Shown: positions 45,794 to 54,922, numbered from the stretch's first letter. The stretch: DNA of 64,000 nt from Parvibaculum lavamentivorans DS-1 (GCF_000017565.1 NC_009719.1:868001-932000), one strand, 5' to 3'. A program made the numbers and translations. Notes: generated from the sequence alone by a model not told the origin.

Positions 45794-46335
45794 AGCGCGT
45801 TCTCGTATTCGCCGGCGCCACGCTGTTGGTCGCCGCCATCGTCCATGTCGCCGTGGTCTGGTCCATTCCGCGCGTCGTGATGTCGAGGGTCTTCGAGGGC
45901 GTTGGCGGTGCCGGCGCGGTGAACAACTTCCTCTCGCCGCCTCCCGCCACCTCCGCCTCCCGCACCATCGTCCGGCCGAGCGCCGACCTCGCTTATTCGG
46001 TCTGCATTCTCGATCTCTCGGCGGGGCCCGTCCTGCTGGAGGTGCCCGCCACCGCGCCCTACACCTCGCTCGCGCTCTACTCCGCCACGACCGACAATTA
46101 TTTCGTCCGCAACAACCGCGAAGGCGAGGGGGTGGGCGAGGGCGAGCCGATCGGCCTCGTCCTCACCGGCCCCGGTGAAGCGCCGCCCGCGAACCTGCCG
46201 GAGGGATATGCCGCTGTCGCTTCGCCGACCTCGAAAAGCCTCGCACTCGTGCGCCGCGTCATCGAGAACGATGCCGCCCTGCCGAGGCTCGACGAGATCC
46301 GCGCGCGTTCCGTCTGCACGCCCCTCAACGGCTGA
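45790..46335 (+). CDS. DUF1254 membrane-anchored protein (copy 2)
   Basis: 181 residues, same length as copy 1. The ATG overlaps the DUF1214 stop (ATGA). N-terminal helix VLVFAGATLLVAAIVHVAVVW, then RPSADLAYSVCILDLSAGPVLLEVP and PYTSLALYSATTDNYFVRNN, close to copy 1. Its 3' end overlaps the convergent dimethylformamidase-like gene by 11 bases. Role unknown; may act with its DUF1214 partner in the periplasm. Confidence 0.82.
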   Translation: MKRVLVFAGATLLVAAIVHVAVVWSIPRVVMSRVFEGVGGAGAVNNFLSPPPATSASRTIVRPSADLAYSVCILDLSAGPVLLEVPATAPYTSLALYSATTDNYFVRNNREGEGVGEGEPIGLVLTGPGEAPPANLPEGYAAVASPTSKSLALVRRVIENDAALPRLDEIRARSVCTPLNG

Positions 46336-47872
46336 GAAACCGCTCCAGCACGTTCCGCGTGATCCTGTCGACGAAGGGATTGCCCGCCTGCAGCCCATAG
46401 GCCCATTCGGTCGTGCCCGAGTTGAACACCTCGCCCTTGCCGCGCCTGAACGTCGCGAGCACCGCATGGCCGCGCATCATCCGCGCGCGGTTCTCCGGCG
46501 CGTCATATCCGGCAAAGGCCCGCGTCAGCGGTCCCCACGCTTCCGGTGGCACCAGCCCGGCGAATTCCGATTCCGGTTCGCCCAGCGTCACAGGTGCCGT
46601 CGCGATGATTTCCAGATGAGCGGGCACGCCGAGCCGCGCCACCGGCTTCGGCAATCCGTCCTCGCCGAAGGTGAGAGCGCAGCCGTCATTCTCGTAGCCG
46701 ATCAGCCGGCAATCGTCGCCGAACACATCGCCCCAATAGAGGTCCGCGCCCTCCAGCGCCCAGTGCTTCTCGTCCCACACCGTATAGCCGCCGATCCCGC
46801 GCGCCACGCACAGTCCGAAGCGGTGATAGCCGCCGAAGAGAAACGACAGCCCCGTCAGTTGCGCCTCCGGCTTGCCGATCCACGGGCTCGACCAGAGCCC
46901 TGATGTGAGATGCCGCTTCTCCGGTATCGCCGCCAGCGGGTCCTCGTCCTCCGCCCGCGCCTTGTGCGCAACGAAGATCTTGCCGCCATCTTCCCAACGG
47001 CACTGCCAGTAGCAGGTATTGCCCGAGAGAATGATCGCGCGCCCGCCCTCGTCGACGAAGCGTTCCACTTCCGCTCGCTGCCCCCAGCTCCAATATTCGC
47101 TGTGCCCCACGAAAAGCGCCGCCGTGTAGCCGTCCAGCACGCCCGGCTCCGCTTCAAGGTCGTAATCGGTGAGATAGTCGAGCGCATATCCCGCGCCCTC
47201 CGCCCAGGTAACGAAGGCATGTTCCCACTTGTCGGTAAAGCCCGCCGGGCAGTCCCATCCCTGGCCGCCCGCCTCGATCTCGTGAACGACCTCGCCCGGC
47301 AGCACGCGCTCGCGAAAGCCGCGCCGCGTCTCGCTCACCAGCCGGTGCTTCTCCGCCGCCGGCTGCATGATGCCGCGCGAGAAAGGCCGCTCCGCCGAAA
47401 GCCGCGCCGCCACGACATGGCGTCCTTGATCGGCGGGAACAGGCGCGGGCGGGGGCCCGCCGAGCCAGACATAGGTGTTGGCCCCGCCCCAGGAATTATA
47501 GGCGTGATAGGTATTGGTCGCGAGAACGATGACGGCCTTCTCGGTCTGCTGCGCCGGCCGCACGCAAAGCATGTGATGCCCACTCGCCCCGTCCGCGCCC
47601 GTGAAGCGGATATCGTAATAGCCGGAGCGCCACTCGGCCGGCACCTCAAGCCGGAATGCCTCCGGCCAGCCGCAGCCATGGATATGCGCTTCCTCCGGCG
47701 CCGCGTGCCGCCCCACGGCAATGCCCTCCTTGCGCCACAAGGGTTCCCGCTTCGCGCCCAGCCGCGCAATTTCGACATCGCACCTGCCGCCCGTCGCCGA
47801 CAGGAAGAAGCTCACCGTCTCGCCCGGCCGCGCGCTCAACTTGTCGGAATAGCCCCAGATCCACTTGTCCAC
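46325..47872 (-). CDS. N,N-dimethylformamidase beta-subunit-like protein
   Basis: 515 residues with a GTG start at 47872 (GAGG upstream). The central ALDYLTDYDLE...FVGHSEYWSW segment carries His257 and Glu259, the H-x-E pair that in the dimethylformamidase large subunit binds iron. The protein is a stand-alone version without the small subunit, resembling the C-terminal region of the beta subunit. It probably hydrolyses an amide, but dimethylformamide itself is only a guess. Convergent with the DUF1254 gene (11-base overlap). The upstream gene on its strand is 68 bases away. Confidence 0.72.
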   Translation of the reverse strand: MDKWIWGYSDKLSARPGETVSFFLSATGGRCDVEIARLGAKREPLWRKEGIAVGRHAAPEEAHIHGCGWPEAFRLEVPAEWRSGYYDIRFTGADGASGHHMLCVRPAQQTEKAVIVLATNTYHAYNSWGGANTYVWLGGPPPAPVPADQGRHVVAARLSAERPFSRGIMQPAAEKHRLVSETRRGFRERVLPGEVVHEIEAGGQGWDCPAGFTDKWEHAFVTWAEGAGYALDYLTDYDLEAEPGVLDGYTAALFVGHSEYWSWGQRAEVERFVDEGGRAIILSGNTCYWQCRWEDGGKIFVAHKARAEDEDPLAAIPEKRHLTSGLWSSPWIGKPEAQLTGLSFLFGGYHRFGLCVARGIGGYTVWDEKHWALEGADLYWGDVFGDDCRLIGYENDGCALTFGEDGLPKPVARLGVPAHLEIIATAPVTLGEPESEFAGLVPPEAWGPLTRAFAGYDAPENRARMMRGHAVLATFRRGKGEVFNSGTTEWAYGLQAGNPFVDRITRNVLERFLSR

Positions 47873-47940
47873 GAACCGCGCCTCTTTCTGAAATGAATAT
47901 TCCTCACATCAGAAAGAATCGCGGCCCGCCGTGCAAGTCC

Positions 47941-50040
47941 TCACGCGCGTTCCGTCACCGCCAGCGCAAAGGCATAGACCCGCGCCACTTCCTTCAGCCG
48001 CTCGAAGCGGCCGGAAGCGCCGCCATGTCCGGCCTCCATGTTGATGTGAAGCAGCGTCACCGCATCGCCGGTCTTGAGCTCCCGCAGCTTCGCCACCCAC
48101 TTCGCCGGCTCCCAATAGGTCACGCGCGGATCGGTGAGCCCGCCAAGCGCGAAGAGATGCGGATAGGCTTGGGGCTTCACATTGTCGTAAGGGCTGTAGG
48201 AAGCCATGTACTCGTAGGCTTCCTTGCTCTCGATCGGGTTGCCCCATTCGTTCCATTCCGGCGGCGTCAGCGGCAGCGACGCATCGAGGATCGTCGCCAG
48301 CACATCGACAAACGGCACTTCCGCCAGAATGCCCTTGAAGAGATCGGGCGCCATGTTGGAAACCGCCCCCATCAGCATCCCGCCCGCGCTGCCGCCATGC
48401 GCCACGATGTTGCCGCGCGACGTGAAGCCTTCCTTCGCCAGGTGCTCGCCCGCCGCGATGAAATCGGTGAAGGTGTTGCGCTTCTTGTTGAGCTTCCCGT
48501 CCGTATACCAGCGATAGCCCTTCTCCTTGCCGCCGCGAATATGCGCGATCGCATAGACGAAGCCGCGATCGACCAGCGAAAGGCAGGTCGTGGAAAACGA
48601 TGCCGGAATGCTGATCCCGTAAGAGCCATAGCCGTAAAGCAGGCAGGGCGCGCTCCCGTCGAGGCTCAGCCCCTTTCGGTGGACGAGCGAAATCGGCACC
48701 ATCTCGCCGTCCGAGGCGCGCGCGAAAATCCGCCTTGTCTCGTAGTCGGCCGGGTTGTGGCCCGAGGGCACTTCCTGCCGCTTGCGGAATGTCCGCTCCC
48801 GCGTCTCGACGTCATAATCATAGACTTCCGCGGGCGTCGTCATCGAGCTGTAGGAAAAGCGCAGCCGCGTCGTGTCGTATTCGTAGCCCGCGCCCATGTT
48901 GAGATCATAGGCTTCCTCGTCGAAGCCGATCTCATGTTCCGCGCCGTCCGCAAGCCGCCGCACCGCAATGCGCGGCAGCCCGTCCCGCCGTTCGAGCCGC
49001 ACATGATGCCCGCGATAGGCCACATGATGCAGCACCAGCGTCCCCGGCCGGTGGGGCACGAAGTCGCGCCAGTTCTCGCGTCCGGGCGCCGCCTCGGGCG
49101 CCTCAACGATCTTGAAGTCCTCCGCCCCGTCCGCATTCGTGAGAATGAGGAAGCGTTCTCGCGGTTCGTCATGCTCGATATCGTATTCGACAGCCTCCTC
49201 GCGCGGCGCAACGAGCAGCGGCGCAGTCTCCGGCGCATCGGCGGGGATCAGCCTGCATTCGCTGGTCTGGTGGTCATGGCTTGAAATGACGAGCCACTTG
49301 CCGCTCTGCGTCTTCCCCACGCCGACGAAAAAGCCTTCGTCCTCTTCTTCATAGACGAGTGTGTCTTCGCTCGCCGCCGTGCCGACGACATGGCGGAACA
49401 CTTTCAGCGGCCGGTGTTCGTCATCCACCTGCGTATAGAGAAAGCTCGTGCCCGCCGCGTCCCATGCGATGCCGGGCGAAGTGTCCGGCACCTCGTCGGC
49501 GAGGTCCTTCCCCGTCGCGGCGTCGCGCAGCCGCACCGTGAAATATTCCGAGCCCTTGCGGTCCGCCGACCATGCGATCAGCTTGTGCGTCGGCGCATGG
49601 TCCACATCGCCGATCTTGAAATAGGCCTCGCCCTCCGCTTCCTTGTTCGCGTCAAGCAATATTTCCTCGCCCGCTTCCGCCTCTCGCGGCCTGCGGCAGA
49701 AAAGCGGATGCTGCGCCCCTTCGACAAAGCGCGTGTAATAGGCAAAAGCGCCGTCGGGCGACGGCACGGAGCTGTCATCCTCCTTGATCCGCCCCTTCAT
49801 CTCCTTGAAGAGTGTCTCGCGCAATTCGGCGACAGGTTTGAGCGCCGCTTCCGTATAGGCGTTCTCGGCGTCGAGATAGGCGCGGATGTCGGTATCGAGA
49901 ACCGCCGGATCGCGCATCACCTCGCGCCAGTTCTCGTCGCGCAGCCACGCATAATCGTCGGTCCGCGAAATGCCGTGATGCACATCCGTCTGCGGCCGCT
50001 TCGGGGCCAGGGGCGCAACGGCGGGAGGTGTGAGTTTCAT
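47941..50040 (-). CDS. ptrB: Oligopeptidase B (S9A prolyl oligopeptidase family)
   Basis: 699 residues with an N-terminal beta-propeller (about 70-410) and a C-terminal alpha/beta hydrolase domain. Catalytic triad: Ser551 (GGSAGG), Asp637 (GGLTDPRV) and His672 (AGHGG); the spacing (86 and 35) is nearly that of E. coli oligopeptidase B. It cuts peptides after Lys or Arg. No signal peptide; cytoplasmic or periplasmic in other species. The next gene on its strand is msrB, 190 bases upstream, with a REP-like element between them. Confidence 0.92.
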   Translation of the reverse strand: MKLTPPAVAPLAPKRPQTDVHHGISRTDDYAWLRDENWREVMRDPAVLDTDIRAYLDAENAYTEAALKPVAELRETLFKEMKGRIKEDDSSVPSPDGAFAYYTRFVEGAQHPLFCRRPREAEAGEEILLDANKEAEGEAYFKIGDVDHAPTHKLIAWSADRKGSEYFTVRLRDAATGKDLADEVPDTSPGIAWDAAGTSFLYTQVDDEHRPLKVFRHVVGTAASEDTLVYEEEDEGFFVGVGKTQSGKWLVISSHDHQTSECRLIPADAPETAPLLVAPREEAVEYDIEHDEPRERFLILTNADGAEDFKIVEAPEAAPGRENWRDFVPHRPGTLVLHHVAYRGHHVRLERRDGLPRIAVRRLADGAEHEIGFDEEAYDLNMGAGYEYDTTRLRFSYSSMTTPAEVYDYDVETRERTFRKRQEVPSGHNPADYETRRIFARASDGEMVPISLVHRKGLSLDGSAPCLLYGYGSYGISIPASFSTTCLSLVDRGFVYAIAHIRGGKEKGYRWYTDGKLNKKRNTFTDFIAAGEHLAKEGFTSRGNIVAHGGSAGGMLMGAVSNMAPDLFKGILAEVPFVDVLATILDASLPLTPPEWNEWGNPIESKEAYEYMASYSPYDNVKPQAYPHLFALGGLTDPRVTYWEPAKWVAKLRELKTGDAVTLLHINMEAGHGGASGRFERLKEVARVYAFALAVTERA

Positions 50041-50096
50041 CGGGGGTCCGTATTCAATTGGTCGGAACTTCGTTTTGAAGGGAGATAAAAAGTTTC

Positions 50097-50188
50097 GTCA
50101 TTGCGAGGAGCGAAGCGACGAAGCAATCCAGGAGCTGCAAACTCGTTGCTTGCCGCTCCTGGATTGCTTCGCTGGCGCTCGCAATGAC
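50097..50188. repeat. REP-like palindromic element (92 bp)
   Basis: Two nearly matching arms, GTCATTGCGAGGAGCGAAGC... (50097-50135) and its inverted copy ending ...GCTCGCAATGAC (50155-50188), with about 19 bases between. This GTCATTGCGAGGAGCGAAGCG type of repeat is common in alphaproteobacterial intergenic spaces. It lies between oligopeptidase B and msrB. It is not autonomous and codes for nothing. Confidence 0.85.
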
Positions 50189-50230
50189 AAAGGTGGGGAC
50201 GGTACTTCCAACCGGACGCGAGCGACCGGA

Positions 50231-50650
50231 TCACTTCTCCGGCGTATCGTCGGGTTTGAAGTCGAGCGCCGTGCCGTTCATGCAGTAACGCAGTCCCGTC
50301 GGCTGCGGTCCGTCTGGAAACACATGCCCGAGATGCGCATCGCATTTCGCGCAGACCACTTCCGTCCGCCGCATATTGTGGCTGTCGTCATTATGCTCTT
50401 CGACTGCGCCGGGTTGGATCGGAGCATAGAAGCTCGGCCAGCCGGAACCGCTCTCATATTTCGTGTCCGACCGGAACAGCTCCTCGCCGCAGCAGATGCA
50501 CTTGTAGGTGCCGTCGCGATGCTCGTTGACCCACGGCCCCGTAAAGGCCCGCTCGGTCCCCGCCTGCCGCGTCACCGCATATTGCTCCGGCGTCAGCTTC
50601 GAGCGCCACTCGTCATCCGCCTTGTCCAGCTTCTGCTTCGTATCGGCCAT
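50231..50650 (-). CDS. msrB: Peptide-methionine (R)-S-oxide reductase
   Basis: 139 residues from the ATG at 50650 (AGGGAG upstream; the longer frame is unsupported). Zinc cysteines are in CICCGEELF and [10 protein letters not shown]. The catalytic Cys is in [22 protein letters not shown] is the substrate loop. It reduces the R-form of oxidised methionine in proteins with thioredoxin electrons. No signal peptide. It is a single gene. Confidence 0.93.
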   Translation of the reverse strand: MADTKQKLDKADDEWRSKLTPEQYAVTRQAGTERAFTGPWVNEHRDGTYKCICCGEELFRSDTKYESGSGWPSFYAPIQPGAVEEHNDDSHNMRRTEVVCAKCDAHLGHVFPDGPQPTGLRYCMNGTALDFKPDDTPEK

Positions 50651-50742
50651 GAGATGTCTCCCTGAAGGGGGAATGGAATGCACTGCACTCTATATGGGCC
50701 GCACCGGCCCGCCCGGCAACCCGTGGCGATCTCGGGAGTATC

Positions 50743-50773
50743 TTCCCACCCTCCCTCAAGGGGAGGGTGGGAA
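50743..50773 (-). terminator. Perfect 13-bp hairpin between msrB and the MaoC gene
   Basis: TTCCCACCCTCCC (50743-50755) with GGGAGGGTGGGAA (50761-50773), loop tcaag. It follows the stop of the leftward MaoC gene. No T run, so termination may be weak; similar sequence blocks appear at 52080-52095. Confidence 0.6.
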
Positions 50774-50798
50774 ATATGCGAGCTGCCCAGTGTGCGTC

Positions 50799-51251
50799 TT
50801 ATTCGAAAATCAGGCTGATCGTCTCGGCCACCATCGCAGGCCGGTCATTGCCTTCGATTTCCATGGTCACTTCATTGATGATCTGCGTGCCGCCCGCCTT
50901 CGGGCTTGCATCCTTCAGCGTCACGCGGCAGCGCACGCGGCTGCCCACCGGCACCATGTTGGTGAAGCGCACCGAGTTCGAGCCGTAATTGATGCCGCGC
51001 GTCGCGCTCTTCACGCCGCTGATCTGGCCCATCAGGTAAGGCAGCAGCGACAGCGTGAGGTAGCCATGCGCGATCGTGCCCATGCCGAGCTCTTTCTTGG
51101 TGCGCTCGGGGTCGATATGGATCCACTGGTGGTCGCCCGTCGCATCGGCGAAGAGGTTCACGCGATCCTGGTCGATCGTGACCCAATCGCTGACGCCGAT
51201 CTCCTTGCCTTTTTCCGCGACATAGTCGGCAACCGTATCGAAAACGCGCAT
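50799..51251 (-). CDS. MaoC-like (R)-enoyl-CoA hydratase
   Basis: 150 residues, hotdog fold. FADATGDHQWIHID contains the Asp-His catalytic pair (D...H) of MaoC/NodN-type dehydratases. GTIAHGYLTLSLLP and VRFTNMVPVGSRVRCR are family blocks. It hydrates 2-enoyl-CoA to the R-3-hydroxy form, used in beta-oxidation or polyhydroxyalkanoate synthesis. GGGAG precedes the ATG. No PHA synthase is nearby. Confidence 0.9.
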   Translation of the reverse strand: MRVFDTVADYVAEKGKEIGVSDWVTIDQDRVNLFADATGDHQWIHIDPERTKKELGMGTIAHGYLTLSLLPYLMGQISGVKSATRGINYGSNSVRFTNMVPVGSRVRCRVTLKDASPKAGGTQIINEVTMEIEGNDRPAMVAETISLIFE

Positions 51252-51349
51252 TTGCTTCTCCCGTTGGGTGGTGTTGTCTATTCGGCCCCGTGGGAGCCTT
51301 GCCGGCGCAAGTTAGCGGTCCCGGCTGCGCCCGCCAAGCCGTTTAGCTT

Positions 51350-51823
51350 CTAGCGCGAAAGCCGGATGCGGACGCGGCGGTCTTCCTTCGAATCCCAGGT
51401 CAGCGTCTCCTCCAGCCAGCCCCAGGCCTCGCCCTCCGCCAGCGTCACCATTTTCGAACGCGGCCAGCCCTGCGCCTCCAGCGCCGCCGCCACGTTCTGC
51501 GCGCGTTTGTTGGACAGGTTGATATTGCCCTGCTGATTGCCGATCTTGCTCGCCTTGCCGAACACGCAGATCTGCTGCGCGTTCTGCCCCTTGGCGAGCT
51601 TCACGATGCGCGCGAATTCCTTGTCGTATTTTGGATCGATGCGGCTCGAATTGGTCTCGAAGTAAATGTAGTAGTTCTTGTCGAAGAGCTTGTTCGATTT
51701 GCCGAGATTCCGGCACTGATGCCCCTGCATATGCACTTCGGAGGTCTGCGCCGCCGCCGCGCCGCCAAAGGCCACCGCCCCCAGCGCCAGAAGCCCCGCC
51801 ATCGCCAATCCGCGCATCGTCAT
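51350..51823 (-). CDS. OmpA-like peptidoglycan-binding periplasmic protein
   Basis: 157 residues. The ATG at 51823 follows GGAGGCTGAG. Signal peptide ends FGGAAAA. The domain contains YIYFETNSSRIDPKYDKEFARIVKLAK, GKASKIGNQQGNINLSNKRAQNVAAAL and RRVRIRL, the OmpA C-terminal signature (NX..LS..RA..V). Two Cys (VHMQGHQC and ICVFGK) could form a disulfide. It probably anchors to peptidoglycan; the partner is unknown. Gene stands alone. Confidence 0.8.
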   Translation of the reverse strand: MTMRGLAMAGLLALGAVAFGGAAAAQTSEVHMQGHQCRNLGKSNKLFDKNYYIYFETNSSRIDPKYDKEFARIVKLAKGQNAQQICVFGKASKIGNQQGNINLSNKRAQNVAAALEAQGWPRSKMVTLAEGEAWGWLEETLTWDSKEDRRVRIRLSR

Positions 51824-51907
51824 CTCAGCCTCCAGAAAAATGAATCGTGCCAATATAGCACATCAGGTGTGAGTGAGCGGGGAGAGGCAACAATAACGCT
51901 CATCTTC

Positions 51908-52033
51908 GCCTCCCCCTTGCGGGGGTGAGGCCCGGTTTGCGGAACGCAAACGCAAAGGTCCGGTGGACCTTTGAGAGGGCTGAACGCCCGAAGCTGTGCG
52001 AAGGGCCGGTAAATTCGCGGCCTCCGCGAATTT
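51908..52033. repeat. Mosaic of intergenic palindromes
   Basis: Four successive hairpins: GCCTC-CCCC/GGGG-TGAGGC (51908-51931), AAAGGTCC-ggt-GGACCTTT (51954-51972), GGGC/GCCC (51977-51989) and AAATTCGCGG-cct-CCGCGAATTT (52011-52033). Loops of 3-4 bases recur. No gene lies in this 326-base gap. It looks like a composite REP-type element. Confidence 0.6.
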
Positions 52034-52107
52034 CCCGGGTGGGGGGGAGGGGCGGTGTCAGAACCAATGAGTGGGATTTCGGACCTCCCACCCTCTCAAA
52101 AGCAAAA

Positions 52108-52128
52108 TGGCCCGGCATTGCCGGGCCA
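52108..52128 (-). terminator. Terminator of the acyl-CoA synthetase gene
   Basis: TGGCCCGGC-att-GCCGGGCCA: perfect 9-bp stem. On the minus strand it is followed by TTTTGCTTTT. It lies 21 bases after the stop at 52150. Confidence 0.85.
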
Positions 52129-52149
52129 CCCGCATTCTTCTGAACGCGC

Positions 52150-53703
52150 TCAAACGATCTTGCTGTCCCGGTTGCCCCAGTAGCGGTCGCGGATGAGCCG
52201 CTTGTAGAGCTTGCCCGTCGGATGCCGCGGCAGCTCCTCCTGGAAGTCGATCGAGCGCGGGCATTTGATCGCCGACAGGTTCTTCTTGCAGAACTCCATC
52301 AGCTCCGCCTCGAGCGCCGGGCCTGCTTCCGACCAGTCGGCCGGCTGCACGATCGCCTTCACCTCCTCGCCGAAATCCTCGTTCGGCACGCCGATCACCG
52401 CGACGTCCGCAACCTTCGGATGCATGACGAGAATGTTCTCTGCTTCCTGCGGATAGATGTTCACGCCGCCCGAAATGATCATGAAGGCCTTGCGGTCGGT
52501 GAGGTAGAGATAGCCTTCCTCGTCCACCTTGCCGATATCGCCGAGCGTCGACCATGTCGGATGGTTCGGATGCCGCGACTCCTGCGTCTTCTTCGGGTCG
52601 TTGTGATATTCGAACTGGCTGTCGCTCTCGAAATAGATCGTGCCCGCTTCGCCGACCGGCAGTTCATTGCCTTCATCGTCGCAAATATGCGCAATGGCGT
52701 TGAGCGGCTTGCCGACGGAGCCCTTGTGCGCCAGCCACTCTTCCGAGTTCAGCGCCGTGAAGCCGTTGCCTTCCGAGCCCGCGTAATATTCATAGATAAC
52801 GGGCCCCCACCATTCGATCATCTGCTCCTTCACGGGGATGGGGCAGGGCGCGGCGGCGTGGATCGCGACCTTCATCGACGAGACGTCGTATTTCTTGCGC
52901 ACGTCTTCCGGCATCTTCAGCATCCGCACAAACATCGTCGGCACCCACTGGCTGTGCGTCGCCTTGTATTTCTCGATGCAGCGCAGGCTGTCTTCGGCGT
53001 CGAAATGTTCCATCACGACCACCGTGCCGCCGAGGCGCTGCACCGTCATCGACCAGCGGAGCGGCGCGGCGTGATAGAGCGGCGCGGGCGAAAGATAGAT
53101 CGTCTTCTCGTCCATGCCATAGAGCAGCATCGCAAGGCCCGCCAGCGCGCTCACCTCGTCGATGGCGCCGCCCGTCAGCGGATGCTTGACGCCTTTCGGC
53201 CGTCCCGTGGTGCCGGACGAATAGAGCATGTCGGTGCCCGCCGTTTCATCGGCGATCCGCGTCTTCGGGAATTTGTCCCGCGCTGCCTCATAGCTTTCAT
53301 AGCCGTTGAGCGCGCCGCCCACGACGAATTTGCGGGCGACCTTCGGCAGGTGGTTGTCTTTCACCAGTTCTTCCGCCGTCGCGGCAAGCGCCGTCGATGT
53401 GAAGAAAAGCTTCGCCCCGCAATCTTCCGCGATATAGGCAATCTCGCCCGCCGTCAGCCGCGACGAGATGCAGGTGAAATAGAGCCCCGCGCGCTGCGCC
53501 GCCCAGCAGATTTCATAATAGCGGACATTGTTGTCCATGAAGATCGCAATGGCGTCGCCCGGCTTCAGCCCTGCGTCCCGGAACAGATGCGCCACCTGGT
53601 TGGAGCGTTCGTCCAGCTCTTTGAAGGTCACGGTCTCGCCGGTCGCCGCCATGATATAGGCAGGCTTGTCCGGCATGGTCTGCGCGTGGATAGAAGGATG
53701 CAT
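52150..53703 (-). CDS. Acyl-CoA synthetase (AMP-forming)
   Basis: 517 residues. The ATG at 53703 is preferred (GGGAG upstream); the frame extends 58 codons further without a site. Motifs: MLYSSGTTGRPKGVKHP (P-loop), YYAGSEGNGFTALN, DRKAFMIISGGVNIYPQE and PTGKLYKRLI near the catalytic Lys. It activates a carboxylic acid with CoA. Paralogue of 765-2315. It is divergent from the crotonase at 53923, as expected for a fatty- or aromatic-acid degradation pair. Substrate unknown. Confidence 0.88.
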   Translation of the reverse strand: MHPSIHAQTMPDKPAYIMAATGETVTFKELDERSNQVAHLFRDAGLKPGDAIAIFMDNNVRYYEICWAAQRAGLYFTCISSRLTAGEIAYIAEDCGAKLFFTSTALAATAEELVKDNHLPKVARKFVVGGALNGYESYEAARDKFPKTRIADETAGTDMLYSSGTTGRPKGVKHPLTGGAIDEVSALAGLAMLLYGMDEKTIYLSPAPLYHAAPLRWSMTVQRLGGTVVVMEHFDAEDSLRCIEKYKATHSQWVPTMFVRMLKMPEDVRKKYDVSSMKVAIHAAAPCPIPVKEQMIEWWGPVIYEYYAGSEGNGFTALNSEEWLAHKGSVGKPLNAIAHICDDEGNELPVGEAGTIYFESDSQFEYHNDPKKTQESRHPNHPTWSTLGDIGKVDEEGYLYLTDRKAFMIISGGVNIYPQEAENILVMHPKVADVAVIGVPNEDFGEEVKAIVQPADWSEAGPALEAELMEFCKKNLSAIKCPRSIDFQEELPRHPTGKLYKRLIRDRYWGNRDSKIV

Positions 53704-53816
53704 CTGGCGTCGTCTCCCGGGGGTACTGAAGAAGCGGACATCGCTTTTATGCGCGTCCATTGTTATATCTGGAGCCAGCGAATTCGTGGCTGTCAGGGCG
53801 CAAAGACACAGCAATA

Positions 53817-53830
53817 TGACGTTCGCGTCA
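53817..53830. promoter_or_regulatory. Inverted repeat in the synthetase/crotonase promoter
   Basis: TGACG-TTCG-CGTCA between the divergent acyl-CoA synthetase and crotonase genes. A similar TGACG-TTG-CGTCG is at 2430-2442, about 115 bases upstream of the other synthetase. It may be a shared regulator site, but both are short. Confidence 0.3.
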
Positions 53831-53922
53831 ACTTGCTTCGGCAGCGTGAGGGTTGACGCAGCGGCAGCGCCCGCCACGCATGAAAATCAGGCAAAAGCCT
53901 ATCAACAGGGAGCGAAACGCAC

Positions 53923-54828
53923 ATGGCCTACGAGACGATCAAATACGAGGTGGCGGACAACATCCTCACCCTGACGCTGCACCGCCCGGACAAGCTCAAC
54001 GCCTTTACCGGCCAGATGATGTTCGAGATGATCGACGCCTTCGACAAGGCCGATGCGGATGACGACGTCCGCGCCATCATCGTGACGGGCGAGGGCCGCG
54101 CCTTCTGCGCCGGTGCCGACCTCTCCGCCGGCGCCAAGACTTTCGACTATGCCGAGCGCGAGGACCGTCCCGAAAAATCCGGCACCCCCGTCAAACCCAA
54201 TGGCGAAATCGACTGGTCCCATGAAAGCGTGCGCGACGGCGGTGGCCGGCTCACGCTGCGCATCTTCGAAAGCCTGAAGCCCGTCATCGGCGCCATCAAC
54301 GGTCCCGCCGTCGGCGTCGGCGTCACAATGCAGTTGCCGATGGACATCCGCCTCGCCTCCGAGAATGCGAAGTTCGGATTCGTCTTCGCCCGCCGCGGTA
54401 TCGTCCCGGAAGCCTGCTCGAGCTGGTTCCTCCCCCGCGTCGTCGGCATCAGCCAGGCTTTGGAGTGGACCTATTCAGGCCGCGTCTTCGGCGCCGAGGA
54501 AGCATTGAAGGGCGGCCTCGTCCGTTCGCTCCACAAACCCGAAGACCTCCTCCCCGCCGCCCGCGAGCTCGCGAGAGAAATCGTCGATAACACCGCCCAG
54601 GTTTCCGTCGCACTCACCCGCCAGATGCTCTGGCGCATGCTCGGTGCCGACCATCCGATGGAAGCCCACAAGATCGACAGCCGCGCCATCTATGCGCGCG
54701 GCGCGAGCGCCGATGCGAAGGAGGGTGTCATGTCCTTCCTCGAGAAGCGTCCCGCGACTTATCCCTGCACCGTCTCGAAAGATATGCCCTCCTTCTTCCC
54801 GTGGTGGGAAGAACGCAAATACGAATAG
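53923..54828 (+). CDS. Enoyl-CoA hydratase family protein
   Basis: 301 residues, a crotonase. GEGRAFCAGADLSAG and NGPAVGVGVTMQLPMDIRLAS form the oxyanion hole, RRGIVPEACSSWFLPRVVG the catalytic segment, and the tail is longer than usual, ending PSFFPWWEERKYE. It probably hydrates an enoyl-CoA made by the divergent synthetase pathway. GGGAG lies upstream of the ATG. It resembles the crotonase at 8313 in motif spelling. Confidence 0.88.
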   Translation: MAYETIKYEVADNILTLTLHRPDKLNAFTGQMMFEMIDAFDKADADDDVRAIIVTGEGRAFCAGADLSAGAKTFDYAEREDRPEKSGTPVKPNGEIDWSHESVRDGGGRLTLRIFESLKPVIGAINGPAVGVGVTMQLPMDIRLASENAKFGFVFARRGIVPEACSSWFLPRVVGISQALEWTYSGRVFGAEEALKGGLVRSLHKPEDLLPAARELAREIVDNTAQVSVALTRQMLWRMLGADHPMEAHKIDSRAIYARGASADAKEGVMSFLEKRPATYPCTVSKDMPSFFPWWEERKYE

Positions 54829-54852
54829 GGGATAACTTTCGGCGTCCATATG

Positions 54853-54884
54853 CGCCGCCCCGGGGATAAGTCCCTGGGGCGGCG
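54853..54884 (+). terminator. Terminator of the crotonase gene
   Basis: A 14-bp stem with one G-T wobble (CGCCGCCCC...GGGGCGGCG, 54853-54866 with 54871-54884) has loop taag, followed by TTTCC. It lies 25 bases after the stop. Confidence 0.75.
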
Positions 54885-54922
54885 TTTCCATGTCGAACCT
54901 CTGGCAAGCCGGATTCTCGCTC

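Noticed and set aside
54475-54891. A 138-codon minus-strand frame near the Pho box, with AGAGG before its ATG
   Set aside because: It is almost wholly antisense to the crotonase and starts inside a terminator hairpin. It is noted only because the Pho box points toward it.
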